Source: Clostridia bacterium (GTDB lineage: Bacteria; Bacillota; Clostridia; Oscillospirales; CAG-272). Taken from it: a stretch of 6,995 nucleotides of DNA. The position numbers and the translations under genes are program-made. The stretch spans positions 1 through 6,995 of the forward strand of contig JAGCYR010000047.1 in assembly GCA_017960705.1 (NCBI GenBank), written 5' to 3'. Of the stretch, positions 6,299-6,995 are shown piece after piece (position 1 is the first letter of the stretch; every line of letters starts with the position of its first letter). A model generated the notes under the pieces. It saw only the letters and a program-made list of their open reading frames with translations. It was not told the DNA's origin and did no database searches.

Positions 6299-6995
6299 TC
6301 AAAGGTTGGCGCCGCCCGAGACGTTCATCGCCTCGCCGGTGATGAAGTCGGATTCGGGCAGAACGAAGAACGCGACGGCGTTCGCCACGTCTTCGGGATA
6401 GCAGAGACGGCCGAGCGGGGTATGGTCGATGTAGCTCTGACGGACCTCTTCGGGGGTGATGCCCTTCATCGCGCCCTCCCAGACGATCTCGCGGTCCTGC
6501 ATCGGGGTCTTGACCCAGCCGGGGCAGACGCAGTTGACGGTGATGCCGTAGCCGGCAAGACCGATCGCCGCCGCCTTGGTGAGTCCGAGCACGCCGAACT
6601 TGGACGCGGTGTAGTGCGCGAGGGTGGGGTCGGGCTTGATCGCCGCCATCGAGCAGGTGTTGACGATCCGTCCGCCGCGCTTCAGGTAGGGAATGACCGC
6701 CTGCATGCAGAGGAAAACGCCCTTCATATTGACGTCGACGTTGAAATCCCACTCTTTCTCGGAGAGTTTCTCGAACGGAGCCATCGAGGACACGCCCGCG
6801 TTGCAGCAGACGATATCCAGCCGCCCGTACTTCTTCTGCACTTCGGCAAGTACCGCCTCGATCTCGGCTTTGTTCGTCACGTCAAGTTTGAAAGAACTGT
6901 GCGCGGGGTTCCCGGGGTAGGTCTCGAGCGACGAAACGGTGACCGCCGCCATCGAGCAGGTGTTGACGATCCGTCCGCCGCGCTTCAGGTAGGGA
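6299..6995 (-). CDS. Short-chain dehydrogenase/reductase, 5' end missing or misassembled
   Basis: Counting from the ATG at 6952, the sequence has the SDR core: FKLDVTN at residues 21-27, CNAGVSS at 50-56, structural N75, and the catalytic Ser-Tyr-Lys set S101, Y114 and K118 (HYTASK) with the normal Ser-Tyr spacing of 13. PGWVKTP is at 144-150 and the family-typical end MNVSGGANL at 209-217. It is a classical SDR that probably oxidises a sugar, polyol or other alcohol with NAD(P). The NAD-binding TGxxxGIG stretch is absent. The protein opens at what looks like the second beta strand (VTVSS). Upstream of it the reading frame stays open to the window edge but repeats residues 88-104 (PYLKRGGRIVNTCSMAA). 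The ATG at 6952 lies inside this repeat and has no ribosome site, so it should not be taken as the true start. It is the first visible gene of the SDR-BtpA-HAD-FGGY unit. Confidence 0.85.
   Translation of the reverse strand, partial: PYLKRGGRIVNTCSMAAVTVSSLETYPGNPAHSSFKLDVTNKAEIEAVLAEVQKKYGRLDIVCCNAGVSSMAPFEKLSEKEWDFNVDVNMKGVFLCMQAVIPYLKRGGRIVNTCSMAAIKPDPTLAHYTASKFGVLGLTKAAAIGLAGYGITVNCVCPGWVKTPMQDREIVWEGAMKGITPEEVRQSYIDHTPLGRLCYPEDVANAVAFFVLPESDFITGEAMNVSGGANL
6641..6692. repeat. Direct repeat copy 1, inside the SDR gene
   Basis: These 52 bases are identical to 6944-6995. This copy sits in its natural place: it encodes the strand and loop carrying catalytic S101, followed by the residues leading to Y114. 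The two copies are 303 bases (101 codons) apart and in the same frame. With one mismatch at 6640 (T here, C at 6943), similarity extends three more bases to the left. Confidence 0.97.
6944..6995. repeat. Direct repeat copy 2, at the window end; probable assembly artefact
   Basis: This exact copy of 6641-6692 runs to the last base of the window. It stands where the SDR gene should encode its NAD-binding N-terminus. The junction falls within a GCGGCG stretch shared by the active-site codons and the start of the second beta strand. A false overlap joined by an assembler at a contig end would give this picture. A real tandem duplication of 303 bases would continue past the window edge with the same sequence. 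Confidence 0.85.

Noticed and set aside
6281..6312. Possible internal promoter before the BtpA-family gene (TACAAT at 6295-6290 in an AT-rich gap)
   Set aside because: At a 17-base spacing the -35 position reads CGGGCG, far from TTGACA. The AT-richness is better explained as an unstructured ribosome-binding region.
6299..6952. A complete 217-residue SDR protein starting at ATG 6952
   Set aside because: The start is an internal Met of the repeated active-site segment, has no ribosome site, and the resulting protein lacks the NAD-binding motif. The gene is better treated as 5'-incomplete.

Overview
The window is compact, GC-rich bacterial DNA with short gaps, Shine-Dalgarno sites before almost every gene, and sigma-70-type promoters. 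The gene set, a ProB that lacks the C-terminal PUA domain, and a solo SemiSWEET-type protein of a kind I associate with Clostridia suggest a GC-rich, uncultured Firmicutes/Clostridia-like heterotroph, possibly from a gut-type metagenome. This taxonomic guess is inference. No rRNA, tRNA, CRISPR array, insertion sequence or phage gene is visible, and no stretch longer than 300 bases is without a gene.

Left part (1-2664, minus strand): a complete-looking proline biosynthesis operon in the order proB, proA, proC. A TTGACT-N17-TATGAT promoter (2636-2664) reads into proB (1809-2603), proA (546-1805) and proC (5' part, 1-535, cut by the window edge). The genes are 3 and 10 bases apart. ProB phosphorylates glutamate, ProA reduces the product to glutamate semialdehyde, and ProC reduces the cyclised pyrroline-5-carboxylate to proline.

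Middle (2704-3119, plus strand): a divergent TTGACA-N17-TACAAT promoter drives one 100-residue, three-helix SemiSWEET/PQ-loop-like membrane protein. It ends at a GC-rich hairpin with U-rich tracts on both sides, which probably terminates transcription from both directions.

Right part (3133-6995, minus strand): a four-gene cluster read as SDR dehydrogenase, BtpA/SgcQ-family TIM-barrel protein, HAD phosphatase, FGGY sugar kinase. An oxidoreductase, a putative sugar-metabolising barrel protein, a phosphatase and a carbohydrate kinase in one unit suggest uptake and catabolism of an unusual sugar or polyol, but the substrate cannot be read from the sequence. No transporter or regulator of this unit lies in the window.

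The extreme right end is suspect. The last 52 bases (6944-6995) repeat 6641-6692 exactly and replace the expected NAD-binding N-terminus of the SDR gene with a second copy of its own active-site region. This looks like a contig-end assembly error, although a real in-frame tandem duplication cannot be excluded.
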